Assembly (NCBI GenBank): GCA_026027325.1
Contig: JAMSLZ010000003.1
Location: forward strand, 868,001-932,000
Direction of reading: 5' to 3'
Length of the DNA stretch: 64,000 nucleotides
DNA from: Actinomucor elegans
Taxonomy: Eukaryota > Mucoromycota > Mucoromycetes > Mucorales > Mucoraceae
This document shows positions 32,514-46,641 of this stretch, one piece after another (positions within the stretch are counted from its first letter, which is position 1; every line of letters starts with the position of its first letter). The notes beneath the pieces are model-generated. The model searched no databases, had not been told where the DNA came from, and worked only from the letters and a program-made list of their open reading frames with translations. The position numbers and the translations under genes were made by a program.

Positions 32514-32737
32514 ATGCCTCCTCCAGTCAAGCCAGTCAATTTATCAGGTGGTCAATGGTAAGACATCTTTTATTTTTTATTTTTGATAATGTCAATGTTA
32601 ATCCTTTCATGTACATCAGCGATCATTGTGGACAGGTATATACATATTAATGCCCTTGATTAAAAATCAATGCACTAATTAGGATCCCTTAGTACGGTCA
32701 TAACCGCAAATCATGTAGTCTATTGAAATCCAAGTAG
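32514..32737 (+). CDS. 34-residue CCHC zinc-knuckle microprotein
   Basis: Three small exons (32514-32557, 32620-32635, 32693-32737) splice into a 34-residue protein. It begins MPPPVKPVNLSGGQ and contains CDHCGQYGHNRKSC, a perfect C-x2-C-x4-H-x4-C zinc knuckle (C15, C18, H23, C28), ending SLLKSK. The knuckle is assembled across all three exons: the first Cys codon is split by intron 1, and a 16-base microexon carries DHCGQ. Both introns are normal GT-AG (62 and 57 bases; GTAAGA...CAG and GTATAT...TTAG). AATAAA follows 10 bases after the stop, and a C/T-rich leader precedes. Such knuckles bind single-stranded nucleic acid in retroviral Gag, CNBP and Mutator-type transposases; here the knuckle stands alone. 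An alternative acceptor at 32683 would break the knuckle and give a 26-residue product. Confidence 0.6.
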
Positions 32738-32850
32738 CCCATATTCAATAAACATATACCCCCTTCTTCTTCAATTAGTCACTTCATAATAAAACACATT
32801 TATACTATATACCTTACTCTTTATTTGTATATATTATATATATATAAAGC

Positions 32851-34503
32851 CTAAACAAGTTCCATATAACGTTTCAACTCATAATCTGTTACCGCATTCT
32901 GCCATAAATGCCACTCATGATTTCTAGTGCTAACAAAATGATTGACAAACTCATCTCCCAACACAGTACGTGCTACCGAGTCCTTCTTGTCCATTTCGAG
33001 TGTAGCCTCTTGCAATGTACGTGCTAGTCTTTGATGACTACCAACATCATCCACCGTATTACTTGGTCCACTCGTAAGCACTTGCTTTGTCTTTATACCC
33101 CAATAACCGCATTTGAGAACCACTGCCAAAGCCAAATGAGGGTTGATATCTGCACCTGAAACTCTCTATTATAATTTCCATTAATATAATATTAAAATAA
33201 ACACTCCCATACAGGTACTATACTTGCCATTTCCATACGAGTAGCACCGGCCGAAGTAGAAGGTGGTGCAATGACACGCACTGCACTGTGACGCGAATCG
33301 ATACCCCATGAAACACTTACAGGAGCCCAATAATTTTCTACCAATCGTTTATAACTATGACACACAAAAGTTAGATCGAGATGGGTTGGATCTTCACCTT
33401 GATATTACCTATTGACAGTAGGTGCCAATACAGCTAAAATACTAGGCAAACCTTTTAATACACCAGCCAAAAACCATACCGCTGTCTGGGTCAAATTAGG
33501 TACGTCCTTGCTAGGTTCTCCCACTGCGAACGCGTTTTCACCTTTGTCATTCTTCAAGCTGAAATGCATATGACCCGAGCATCCCGGTTGATCACCGTAA
33601 GGTTTAGCCATAAACGAAGGCATGACCTTGTGCTTGAGACCAATTTGTTTCATGGATGTCTTGAATAGTGTGGCCCGGTCGCCCATTTCTAACGCGTTTT
33701 GGTACAATAACGCGGCTTCAAATACGCCTGGTCCGGTTTCCGTGTGCCAACTCTCGATATCTACACCAAATTCTTTGAGCCAATCGAACGCGTTGTAGTA
33801 AAACTCTTGGTTTTGCAAAGGTCTCAAGACTGAGTAACCACACATGCCCAAAGTCAGCGGAGTTAATTGACTATGGCCTTTGTCATGAAGGCTTTCAGTA
33901 GTTTCTAATTTAAATAAATAAAAATAAAAAATAAAGGGCTTTATTAGCCCTTGTAGTACATCTAACCACACGTGTGTTTCTCATTTACCTTGAAAGCAAA
34001 AGAATTCAAATTCGACTCCACAATAAGGACTTAAACCCAATTCTGCAAATGAATCCACAGCGCTTTTCAACACGTTACGTGGACAACAATACAGTGGCTT
34101 ATTGGTGGTAGGATGATAGAGACTGACGAAGAAAAATGGAATGTTATGTTCCCATGGAATACGACGGAAAGAACTGAGATCCACCTTGGCTATCAAATCA
34201 AAATATTGACAGTCTTTACCTGAAAACTCCAAAGGTGTAGTGTAGTTTTTGTCTTGAATATCCCAACCAAAGATAACTGAACAGAAACCTACATGTATTC
34301 AATGAATAGGTTACTTTTTTGTTGGCGTATACACAATGTCTTTTTATTATTATTATTTTACCAAATCCGTCCTTGACTACAGATAAAAATTTGTCCTTGT
34401 GCATTATCTTGCCGCGTAATAAACCATCGATATCGACTGCTGCTATTTTGATTTTAGTATCATTAGCTAGCACCTCTGCAAGGTTTTCAAGTGTAAGTGC
34501 CAT
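32851..34503 (-). CDS. glutamine-synthetase-like enzyme (GS family, FluG/lengsin-type)
   Basis: Five exons (34503-34362, 34288-33989, 33904-33409, 33354-33228, 33165-32851) give 459 residues. It has a bacterial-type GS fold: an N-terminal beta-grasp region (KIAAVDIDGLLRGK, FGWDIQD), VEFEFFCFQE with the metal-binding Glu, ESWHTETGPGVFEA, the ATP-binding signature GCSGHMHFSLKN, SYKRLVENYWAPV with the active-site Arg region, and RMEMRVSGADINPHLALA. This group (FluG C-terminal domain, gamma-glutamylpolyamine synthetase, lengsin) ligates ammonia or amines to glutamate; true eukaryotic GSII is shorter and different. The substrate is uncertain. Intron 4 (33227-33166) uses a GC donor, AATG|GCAAGT, needed to keep MEMRVSGAD intact. 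It ends convergently with the zinc-knuckle gene. Confidence 0.87.
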
Positions 34504-37075
34504 TTTAAACAAGTTTGAGGAAAAAAAAAGGCAAGGGAAAAAAAGGAACTTGCTCTAAAGTATTTAATTATGCAATCATTGCTGCAATCTAATCACTGAC
34601 TTTAAATGTCCTAGTCATCACCGTCATCGTTTTTTGGCTATATTTCAAAAGGTACCTGTGCAACCAAACTATAAAGCTCATGATTACCACTATCTTTAAT
34701 GTAACTCATATGTATGCATACTTGTGCTTGTGTATTTGGCTTTTTAAGTTGGTGTCCTTACAGATCACTAACTGGAAAATGGCTAGAATGTGACATATTA
34801 CTATTATGTTGGCCCGTGTTAGATAAGCAGCAAGTAGATAAGTGGTTCATACCTGACAGTACTATATCATACGCGCGGTCATGCATTGAGTCACGATACG
34901 AGTGGCTTGCTTCAGCAGATATAATACTGACAATCCCCTCTTTGGTCAATCGCCCATCATTTAGTTAAGGATGATCATAATAAATTAACCCATTATGTTT
35001 AATGTAGCAAGGAAAATTAAGTAGATCCTGAAATTCATCAGATGCAGTTACTTATGCTAAGTACAGGTCATTAATTAGATGCAACATTGAACGGATGAAT
35101 CATAGAGATTGCTTGTATCAAAAAGTGTACCTTGTCAATTTTCTGAGCTAAAGAAATTTCTTAAAAAAAAAAGTTTATCGATCATTAAAACTAGGATATA
35201 GGAAACAGTGAATTCATGGTTTGCACTTTAGATGGTTAATGCATAATGCTTGTATATAATTATCTTATCCTTTGAATGGCACAAGCTTTTAAAAGAAAAG
35301 AGACAAAATGATGCACTATAAATTGAATGTTCTAAAAGTTGGAGCTGTATAACTCCTTTCCATAGCCAGTCAGAGCAATAACGCTATAATCTTCAAACGC
35401 ACAATGCATATTTCTCGAAAATTAAAATCATATCTCAATGTGAAAGCAAGTTTGCGAATTCATAAGTTTCAAAAACTTGTCAATCTCCGATGACCAATAG
35501 GAGCGAATGTCTCGATTCAATAATATTAATCAATGTAAATCAGTTTCTTGCAAACAAACCCCTAATATACAAGATGCTACAAAGAAGAGCGAATAACCAG
35601 AGTTAAATAGTTATTGCACAATTGTTCATACGCATCCTCATATTTTGAGATCTTTATAACTTAGTAGCTTATTAACTATACACCACTAAACCAAGAATCG
35701 GCTGTACCTATATCAAAAAACTGTATCTTCCAACAAAAACAACAACAGTATCTACAAAACCTTTAATACAAGAAAAACCTCTATAACATCTAGACAATGT
35801 CAAAGATTTATAGTTTGATAAGGTAACTATATATATACATATGTATCTGGGTTATACATATAACTGAAAAGCAATGTATTACCAGGTACAAAAACGAAAC
35901 TTTAATGTGTTTTACAGTATATGAACTACATGTTCGTACCATTTCATTTTATATAGAAGTTAAAAAAAACAATTTGGTTAAATGTCATATGAGCAAACAC
36001 GTTGATACATAGAGATCAGTCATGTACACTGCTCGGACCATTTACCTAAAGAAAGCGGATAAAATGAAGCCGTGGGTTGCACCGGCCGGAACAAGCACCA
36101 GCTGGAAAAAATCTCGTACCGCACCATCTACATGATCTGACTTTCTATAGTGTTACTCTAGTATATTGATTACTTGTAGCATTTGCTTCAAATCAGATAA
36201 TAACATTAAGAAGAAAGTTAGTTACGCAACATATCTGCCTCCGTTTAGGCGAGAAACAGTAGTTTTTTTTTATAAGAAAATCATTACTGCAGTAGATCAG
36301 TCGTTATAAGCAAAGTAAGTAACATAAGCCTCATCTGCTGCTGTATTTGGATCCTTTAGCATGATAACCGAACAACTAAATGAAGAACAAGCTAAACGCA
36401 CCAGATCTCGCTCTTGATGAATGGGTCAGTGAACATATGGAAAGTATACCTACTTACAAACTTGCCAGGAAAATCATTAGTCTATTTTGGAAGCACGCGT
36501 AAAACAAGTCTTAAGATGAGCCATGTTTGATATAGTGCAGCCAATGGTCTTTGAAATAGATCTCTTTCCTTTTTGTGCGGATCAATCTGTTCCAAGGTTA
36601 CCGCCTAGAAACGCACTAGGTTAATTCTAAAATGTACTGAAAAGCATACATTAGATTTAAATATAGCAAGAAACAGCATTACTACCTACTATTGATTCAA
36701 CTTAAAAATAATTAGATCTAAACAATCAAACTTTCTGTCAAAGATTGTTTGAATCAATGGTGCACGGTGACCTGTAAAGATCGATGGCCCCTATCGGCAA
36801 AGAACCCCACTTAGCGGACGTGATTACCGCTTCAACTTGAAACGGCGCTTACTGAGCAAAACTTTTTTACATCAATTCAGATTACACGAGCGTGATATCA
36901 AATATGGTAAAATGAAGATGACCTGCTTCGCTATTGGCTTAACAGGGTTCGGTAACAAGAAAGTCTCTCTTTCTGCATGTCAAATAAACCTGACTAGTTA
37001 TTTTATCCTTTTCTTTTCTCTTTTTCCTTCTTTCTTTTCTATTGTATTAAACTCCCAACTCTTTTTTTTTTCGTT
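34504..37075. other. 2.6-kb gene-poor spacer with one repeat copy and small ORFs
   Basis: No firm gene. Overlapping opposite-strand frames at 34714-34968 (plus) and 34758-34949 (minus) are open in a GC-richer patch but match nothing. A 40-codon plus frame at 36380-36502 (starts MKNKLNAPDLALDEWVSEHM) is protein-like but isolated. A repeat copy lies at 35075-35110. The last ~120 bases are the C/T-rich promoter and leader of the cytochrome b5 gene. Confidence 0.45.
35075..35110 (+). repeat. dispersed intergenic repeat, copy 4 (degenerate)
   Basis: TTAGATGCAACATTGAACGG followed by ATGAATCATAGAGAT keeps the order of the core blocks GATGC-ATT-AACCGG-ATC-AGAT of the family, with many substitutions. 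Confidence 0.35.
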
Positions 37076-37854
37076 ATGTCTAGTAATACCGCCACTACCA
37101 CCATTTACTCTTTGGACGATGTCTCAAAGCACAATACTAAGAAGGACTTATGGATGACTATTCACGATAAAGTCTATAACGTCACTGAATTTGTTTTAGA
37201 GGTAAGATATTGTCTTTTTTTTTTTAATAAAGGAATTGGAGAAACCAACCTTTTGTTCTTTTTTTCTTTTTTTTTCTTTCTTTTTTTTTACTACGAAAAA
37301 AAAAGCATCCTGGTGGTAAGTCATTTACAAGGCACTGTAGCTCTACACGTGATTAACAAATTTATCGCCCCATTTCATCCTATAGGAGAGGAAGTTTTAC
37401 TTGATGAAGCAGGTAAGTTAAATAGGAATAAACAGGAAAAATAGAAAAAAGAAGTCTCTTTCTAATAGCAAATTTGGTCTTTTAGGCAAAGATGCTACCG
37501 AAGCATTTGAGGATATTGGTCACTCGGACGAAGCTCGCGAGATTTTAGAAAAGTATTTGGTTGGTACTTTAAATGAAGCTGTAAGTTTGATCAATCGCGA
37601 AACTGCTCAAAAGCTTATATATGATATATTATAGGACCGTAGTAAGGCACGCAATTACAACGTCATTCGAGCCGGTGAACTTCCCGAGCCAAAGGGATCT
37701 TCTGGATCGTAAGTTTTGCATATTAACTAAAAATGATATATATATATAAAAGCTGAAAAACCATTTGCATAGTGCACTCCGAATTCTCTTACCTGCTCTT
37801 GCTGTTATTGGCGTTATCGCTTACAAGTTTGTTCTCGCACCTCAATCTCATTAA
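37076..37854 (+). CDS. cytochrome b5, tail-anchored
   Basis: Microsomal-type haem protein that passes electrons to desaturases and other ER oxidases. Six exons (37076-37201, 37306-37315, 37386-37412, 37486-37580, 37635-37708, 37773-37854) give 137 residues. [18 protein letters not shown] leads to HPGG (first haem His) and [13 protein letters not shown] (second haem His). The C-terminus is one hydrophobic anchor ([17 protein letters not shown]) with a short tail. The HPGG motif comes from a 10-base microexon, CATCCTGGTG, flanked by clear AG and GTAAGT sites; without it the protein could not bind haem. Intron 1 (104 bases) is T-rich. Confidence 0.9.
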
Positions 37855-40068
37855 AAGCTGAAAGAATAAAAAAAACAGCAATAGTAATATCTTGTATCAG
37901 TATTTAATTATTTATTTAAGAGAAGTCATTAAACACCGTTATGTTAATAAGCCTCCTTATACAAATGATTGTTTTGCCCATTTTTCCCATGCTTTCCAGA
38001 TTTCAAAAAAAAAACAAATTTTTGGAACATAATAACAAGCGTAATGTATTCGGAAATTCAGCATAAAATCTTATTAGATACTGATCAGCCTCCAGAAAGA
38101 AAATGAAATAAGTCTGTACTCTTTGTTGAGAGTACTCTAATAAATGCACAGTTCAACCTACACATGAATTCTTAAACAAATGAGGCATTGGACCGAAATC
38201 GACCAAGAGATCTATGAATAATCTTTATGGCCAATCATTAAAATATAATACTCCTATTGACTTTTTATCAAGTAGTAATTCTAGAAGAAGCAATATCACC
38301 TTATGAACATATACTAACTTGCTAGGTACGATGCAAAACCAAAATTGGTTGAGGCGCCAGTATGTCAAGGGCTCAAAAAAACTGGTAATAATACTATGTA
38401 CATCACATCTGGAAGTCGAGGAGCGAATTACTGTTAAATGTCAATGCTTTGAATAACTAAACCTGAAGAGCGCCGAATCAAATAAGTATTCGCAAAGTTT
38501 CTTAATACTGTGATAGTATTGGTATATCACGATGATCATTATTGGGCTGGTAAAACCTTAATTTTCAAAAGAAAAAAAAAACATTATATTAAGAATATCG
38601 TTCTTTTGAAAACCTGCTATAGACATAAGATTTCAACAGATGCGATAGACCGTTTTGAACATAACCTGTCGATTGTCTGCGATATTAAATTGCAATCAGC
38701 CACAATTCCGTGTATCATTCCATTTTTCTGAATTTCTAAGTTCTGTCAAAAAGCTAAAAGATAATAGATATCATGCTATTGACGAAAACAAATGTAGATC
38801 CGTGTTCCTTGTTCTTATAAAGAATTAGCATTTCTTTTAAATGGAGCAAACATTATGAAAAAAAAAAGGTAAGAAAAACTGACATCAGAAGGCAAAGCTG
38901 TATTCCATGAGAGTGAACTGGCGCATGCCTAAAAAGATTTATAATTACGAGTTTTGATTTACTATAAAAAGCATCGTTTGATCTAACTATTTCCCAGAAA
39001 ACAAAGCTCTATAATAATTCATGACTGAATTATATACACCTGCTTATTTTAATGATATCTGTGGAATGGTCACTCAAAGTAGATAGCCGTTTAAATAATT
39101 ATCAGCCAATGAAAAGTAGCATGAGCGTATAAGGATATTTTGTATATATGTAGGCACACCTCTTAATTCAAGATCCATATATACTTTTTACACCATTTTT
39201 CTGGCATAATTTTGGTGATGAAAATGCATCGACATTGTCGTAATCTATTCATCGTTATATATATGCTAAGTAAACAGTGTATATATGAGCCTAGGAAAGA
39301 CTAATGTACGATACTATGATATCGACGCATAATACTCTCAACCGCCTAAAAGAATTAATAAGCATTTTGATCTGTGTGAACAAGCAAAACCTTGGCGGTT
39401 CGATTTATATGACAGTGTTAACAATTTTGCATTCCATTGGCCAATATGGTTTATCCGTTTACTTTATCTCAGTCGTTATGAGACGATCTTTGGGTCCTAA
39501 TTTCCTGGTAAACGCAGTTAAAATTAGGAAACCGCGTTTCAGAAATACATCGGCCTATCAATATTAAATAGATCAAAGCTCGGTGCATAAGCGCGTAAGT
39601 TCTCTGATTGGATATATTTCTCGATAAATATGGATAACACGATCCAGATCGCTACACATTCGGCTCTGGTTTCGAAAGGAACTTTCTCAGTAGGGTGTTG
39701 ATTAACAAATTTCGAAAAAAGAGTTACAGCTAGATAGTTGCTTTACCATAAACAAACTGGAGATACATCTAGGAAACGATTATAAGAGAATAGCTGACTG
39801 TTTTATTGCAGAGATCAAACAGACCAAAAAAAAAAAAAAGAGCTCTGATTAACTGCGATGGCTGAACCGAACTGCCGATGTAGTCGGACTTGTGTGTTAC
39901 ATCAACATTCTTGACCAATAAAACATAGTAACATTTCGGGGGTACCTTCAACCGGTACAACATCAAGTTCCTCATGTTACTCACATTCAAACATATATAA
40001 ATTGATCTTTGATTTAACAAAGGTTCTTTGCTATTTTTCTATTACTACCTATTCCTTCTTTTTGAGCC
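37855..40068. other. 2.2-kb gene-poor spacer with one repeat copy
   Basis: No gene supported. Short frames at 38510-38731 and 39304-39567 show no domain. One degenerate repeat copy is at 38181-38214 (GGCATTGGACCGAAATCGAC then AAGAGATCT). The final bases form the promoter of the DHA2 transporter. Confidence 0.5.
38181..38214 (+). repeat. dispersed intergenic repeat, copy 5
   Basis: GAGGCATTGGACCGAAATCG followed by ACCAAGAGATCT keeps the CCG-AATCGA-AGATCT half of the family core in plus orientation; the ATGCGAT half is degraded. Confidence 0.4.
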
Positions 40069-42061
40069 ATGGCATCAGTGACTCATACTGAAAAACAACA
40101 CACAGCTACAATAGTAACAACGACCGAAGAACGGATTGTTACCTCGAGCAAATCAAGCGATGATTTATGCCAAAGGCCATCCTCTTCTACAGCAGACTCT
40201 GAAGAGAGTGCACCTACTGTAGGCGAAGTGAGAACCGACGCTGTCGAGCCCAACTTTAAGTCAAGGAAGGAATTTATTGAATTCACTATTTTAATTATTG
40301 GTATCGTCTTCGCTATGTTTATGATGTCCTTGAATTCTACTGTCGTTGCACCCGCCATGAGTATCATTGCTACCGAGTTAGATGCCTTAGAATCCCAAAC
40401 CTGGATTGCTACTGCTTATCTTGTGTCCATGAATGCTTTCCAGCCCCTATCCGGCAAAGTAAGTTGGAGATCGAAGACCAACCTTAGAATCTTTTACTAA
40501 TCATTGTTTCTTTACGAATAGTTCTCTGATATTTTCGGAAGGTGAGTACAAAGAAGAAGAAAAAAGATCGTTTCATAAATTCTGTACTTACGCTTCCTTT
40601 CTTTCTATTTACAGAAAAGCCGTGCTTATGTTTGGTATCGTCCTCTTTTTTGTTGGCTCATTAATCAACGCTTTATCCACCAATATCAATATGCTGATTG
40701 CGGGCCGTACTATTCAAGGCTTTGGTGGTGGCGGTGTCATGTCAATGGCATATATCATCGTTACCGATGTCGCACCTATTGCTCTTCGTCCTCGTTTCCA
40801 GTCATTGCTTGTCGTAGTCTACGGTATCGCTAGTGTGATTGGTCCTCTTATTGGTAAGATGGATTTTGATCCAATTGGCAAGTATATTTACTAAACATTT
40901 TATTTTATGCAGGTGGTGCATTTGTAGATCATGCTACTTGGCATTGGGACTTTTGGTTAAATGTTATTCTTGCTGCTGTTGCATTTGTCATCATGTTCTT
41001 TTTCTTGAAAGAACCAAAGATGACTGAAAAAACCTCTTTCATGAGCAAGATGAAACGTATTGATTGGTTAGGTACTATTTTTTCTATTGGCTTTATCGTC
41101 TGTCTCCTCTTGGCTCTTAACTGGGGCAGTTCATATGGGTAAGACAATCACATATTTGTTCTGTCGTTATATATTAACTTGTTTCAACAGATGGTCAAGC
41201 GCTCACTGTATCGGCCCCTTTGTTGCCGCTGGAGTTTCATTTATTGGCCTAATTGTGTCTGAAGGTTGGATCGCCAAAGAACCTCTTTTACCTGGCCGAG
41301 TTATGTTGAACCCTTCGGTTGCCGTTGTATATGGCTACATGTGCACTTTGGGCCTTACTTTCATTGGTACTCTCTACTTTGGTCCTGTCTACTATCAAGC
41401 TGTTTTTGGCGCCAACAGTACAGACTCTGGTCTTCGCCTTATTCCTTTTATGGTTTGTCTCATCGGTGGCTCTGTTGGCTGTGGTATGCTTCTTAGACGG
41501 TTCCCTAACACAAAGTACTATTTGGTTGTTGGTGCAGCTTGTAACCTATTGGGTTATGGCTTATTCTATACTGTTAATGAAAACAGTAGTTGGGGCCAGC
41601 AGGCAGGCTATCTTGCTTTCTGTGGTTTCGCATTTGGTCTTTCTCAACAAAATGCCATCTTGACCGTTCAGTCTTGTGTTGAGCTTAAAGATATCGCCAT
41701 TGCTACCAGTTCCAACAACTTCTTCATGATGCTTGCTTCCTCTATCGGTATTGCTATTTATCAAACACTGTATCAAATCTTCCTCAAAGATGAGTTCACC
41801 AAGTTGCCCCTAGATGTCTTGGCAACTGCTAACAAATATGGTGCTCTTCGTAACTTTTTGTTCATTCGTAATATGCCTAATGAAATCCAAATCCCCGTGA
41901 AACATGCATATTCTCTGGCTCTTCATAAAGTGTTTATTCTACCTATTGCTGCTGCTGCTCTTGGGTTAATTTTAACATTGTTGTTCAAGAATGTTCGTTA
42001 TGGTGATCCACCGGCTGCTATGAAGAAAGACGTTGAAGTTGCTTTGGATGAGAAGCTTTAA
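40069..42061 (+). CDS. MFS drug:H+ antiporter, DHA2 (14-helix) type
   Basis: Plasma or vacuolar membrane exporter of the DHA2 group (drugs, toxins or siderophores). Five exons (40069-40458, 40522-40541, 40615-40853, 40913-41138, 41191-42061) give 581 residues. A Ser/Thr-rich cytosolic N-terminus precedes helix 1 (ILIIGIVFAMFMMSLNST). LNSTVVAPAMSIIATEL and TWIATAYLVSMNAFQPLSGK are DHA2 signatures; motif A reads GKFSDIFGRK and is built across a 20-base microexon. GRTIQGFGGGGVMS is the family's motif B region. Helices continue to about residue 550. The substrate is unknown; single neighbouring genes give no hint of a toxin cluster. Confidence 0.92.
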
Positions 42062-44475
42062 AACAACCCCTTTAATACGAACTTACAACTAAATCTATCC
42101 TCATTACATTATAAGAAATTATACACAACTATATCTTACTTCATTTGTAGATACTATCCATTAATTACAGATTTGCCTTTTTCTTCAATTCTACATGTAT
42201 TATAACTACGCATATTCGAAAATAATAAACGTTTATCAACAACTCTGACCATAGTACGATCGACTGTTTCCAATCAAAAGTCTAGAGTACTGATTAACAG
42301 CTTCAATGGATACCAAAATCATGAAAGCCCCAGACTTTTACATGAGTTTCGATACGGATACGACAGGCATTAGAGCTTATTCCAAAAGCTTAAAATTTAG
42401 GGATCGTTGACGATCACACAACTTTAACGAAAGGTGGAACAGCTTTTCTAGTACAAAAATATGCTTTTTTAAACAAAACTCTAATAGATGGAATAATCCC
42501 CTCTGAGTATAGACCACTTGTTAGATACGGAATTCAACATGGATTGACCAAACGATATATCGTTCATTAAATTTGGCAGTTGATATGAAAGGAATACATT
42601 TTGTTGTTGACCATTATTACTAATATAATGTATTTTTTATAAAATAAAGAATACAAAAGACTCTGTAATACTTTTGAAACCCCATTATATGCATATGAAT
42701 CAGATGCAATATAAAACCGGGATCGGACGAGAGGTCTATTGATCATTCCTCCGGCTCTTACGAAATGTATATAATTACATACTAATAATAAAAATAGCGC
42801 AAACTTATAAAATATTGCTTAAATGTATATTTTGGTAGTCTCGGTGCTTCATCCTGAACATGTAATACTATCCAGATGCGACGTTAAACCGGAATTGATA
42901 GAAAGATCTTGCAGAAAATTAAGCAGTAGTTTCTGTAAAAATCCGCTGAGTTCCCTTTGGGCACCTCTTCAAACTGCGGCCGATCTTTGACATTTTATTT
43001 TGCAACTATAAACTGTACTTTCGAAGCATAGTTTGTAAAAAACAAAAACCCATTAGAACTGCGAGCGTAAGAATATATATATATGTGTGTATATTGGTCA
43101 ATATATACTACTCAGGTTATGAATATCGTTTTAAATGGTAAAAAAGTGTGTTTTATTGAGGAAATTCATGGATTGCCAAACTTATTAAATGGTGTTCGTT
43201 TCTATTATCTTCAAATTCCGTTAAAACATGTTTTTTTTTTCATATCTGTACATTTCCAGTATTAAAAAGTCAACCATAAATGGAGTGTTTTATATTCACA
43301 AAAATATAGTACAAAGATAAAAGATATTAGTATACTAGCAAAAAACATACCGGCGCCATAGCACTTGAGTATTGTACCTTGAGAATGCTATTTATATTTT
43401 TGAAATAAGTAATAAAGGATTTTTTGACAATTTTCACCATTTTCAGCATTCGCAGATCTTTGAATCGAATCCGGCTTAAAATCGCATCTAATTAATATTA
43501 CATGTTCAGTATCAAGTATTAAACTTGTCGTAACTATGATTCTAAATGGTATTTCAAGTATTTACTATATTTTAGTTATTGAAAGGTAAGCTCATACAAT
43601 TCATAAAAGCTAGATTGAATGTATAGATCATTTGATCGATCCTGTTGATTAAATATCGCATCTGATTTCATGTTAACATTCACAATGTACGTTGCATCTA
43701 TTGCTGCTTTTATTCGACTAAAATATAGCAATTGCTATGTATATTAATAATGATTAGCATTAATGTATATGTATTTCATATGTGCCGGATCTAATGTGCA
43801 TATATCTTCTTTCGACTGGTCTAGGTTTAATATCGCATCTAATAAATAATCTATACACAGGACGAGTTATTACATCTATTAACAGCTTTAATGAGCTGTG
43901 ATATATTTAAAACGCCTCGTTGCATATTCAATACTTAGCGGTAAACTCTGTACATTTCAAACCATAAAACACATCCATTTCCCGAGCAGTCAATCAATCT
44001 CCATCTAATATCACGCCTAAATAATAGACAAACCCCAAGATGTGTTTCAGTATATGTTAAGGTATCAAGCATGCTTCAATCAGAGAATGCAAATAGTGAA
44101 TGGTGGGTTAATTCAAATTTATGGCCAAGTAGAAAGGCCATCAATCTGCACTGTTAAATAAGAATGTATATACTTGCACTACAAGGCTAGTTGATTAGAC
44201 ATAGTATACAGTGAGTAATGAGTGAGTGTCTATTATTGGTATTCATATTTTTAATGCCCAATGATCGACAGCCAATTGTGAATATTCTATAGCTGATTTA
44301 TTAAACACTAATGAGCAAACAATCACATAGTAGATATGTCGCATGAAAATCTAATACTAAAACTGGGGTTTTTTTTCCTATTGATTCATAATTTTTTTTC
44401 CCGTCATCCATTTGTTTACGCAGCCCTTCTCTTGAGTTTTTGCATCTCTTTTTCGTTTTTCTATCATAAAACAAA
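42062..44475. other. 2.4-kb gene-poor spacer rich in dispersed repeats
   Basis: No coding sequence supported. At least five copies of the dispersed repeat lie between 42.70 and 43.90 kb: two in plus orientation, then three in minus. The last stretch is the promoter of the mtHsp70 gene; I could not see a clean heat-shock element (alternating GAA/TTC) there. Confidence 0.55.
42700..43894. repeat. cluster of dispersed intergenic repeat copies 6-10
   Basis: Plus-oriented copies at 42700-42745 (CAGATGCAATATAAAACCGG then GATCGGACGAGAGGTCT) and 42872-42912 (AGATGCGACGTTAAACCGG then AATTGATAGAAAGATCT). Minus-oriented copies at 43452-43495, 43626-43716 and 43806-43894, each with a core such as TTTAATATCGCATCTAAT; the last two also have the second block (GCATCTATTGCTGCTTTTAT, ACATCTATTAACAGCTTTAA) about 35-40 bases downstream. 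Confidence 0.6.

Positions 44476-46641
<2,166 letters not shown>

Noticed and set aside
32130..32620. Thiamine (TPP) riboswitch near the transporter or in the zinc-knuckle intron
   Set aside because: The required CTGAGA-type core is absent; the palindrome there is better read as a protein-binding site.
32450..32650. 66-codon plus-strand ORF starting MTYSVDVLSSS
   Set aside because: It reads the C/T-rich leader and introns of the zinc-knuckle gene in another frame; the spliced knuckle explains the region better.
34714..34968. Overlapping ORFs on both strands
   Set aside because: Both strands are open over the same bases, with no domain, splice context or poly(A) signal favouring either.
43452..43495. 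tRNA gene suggested by GAATCGAATCC
   Set aside because: Only a B-box-like match; no A-box, no anticodon arm and no acceptor stem could be folded around it. No tRNA, rRNA or CRISPR array was seen in the window.
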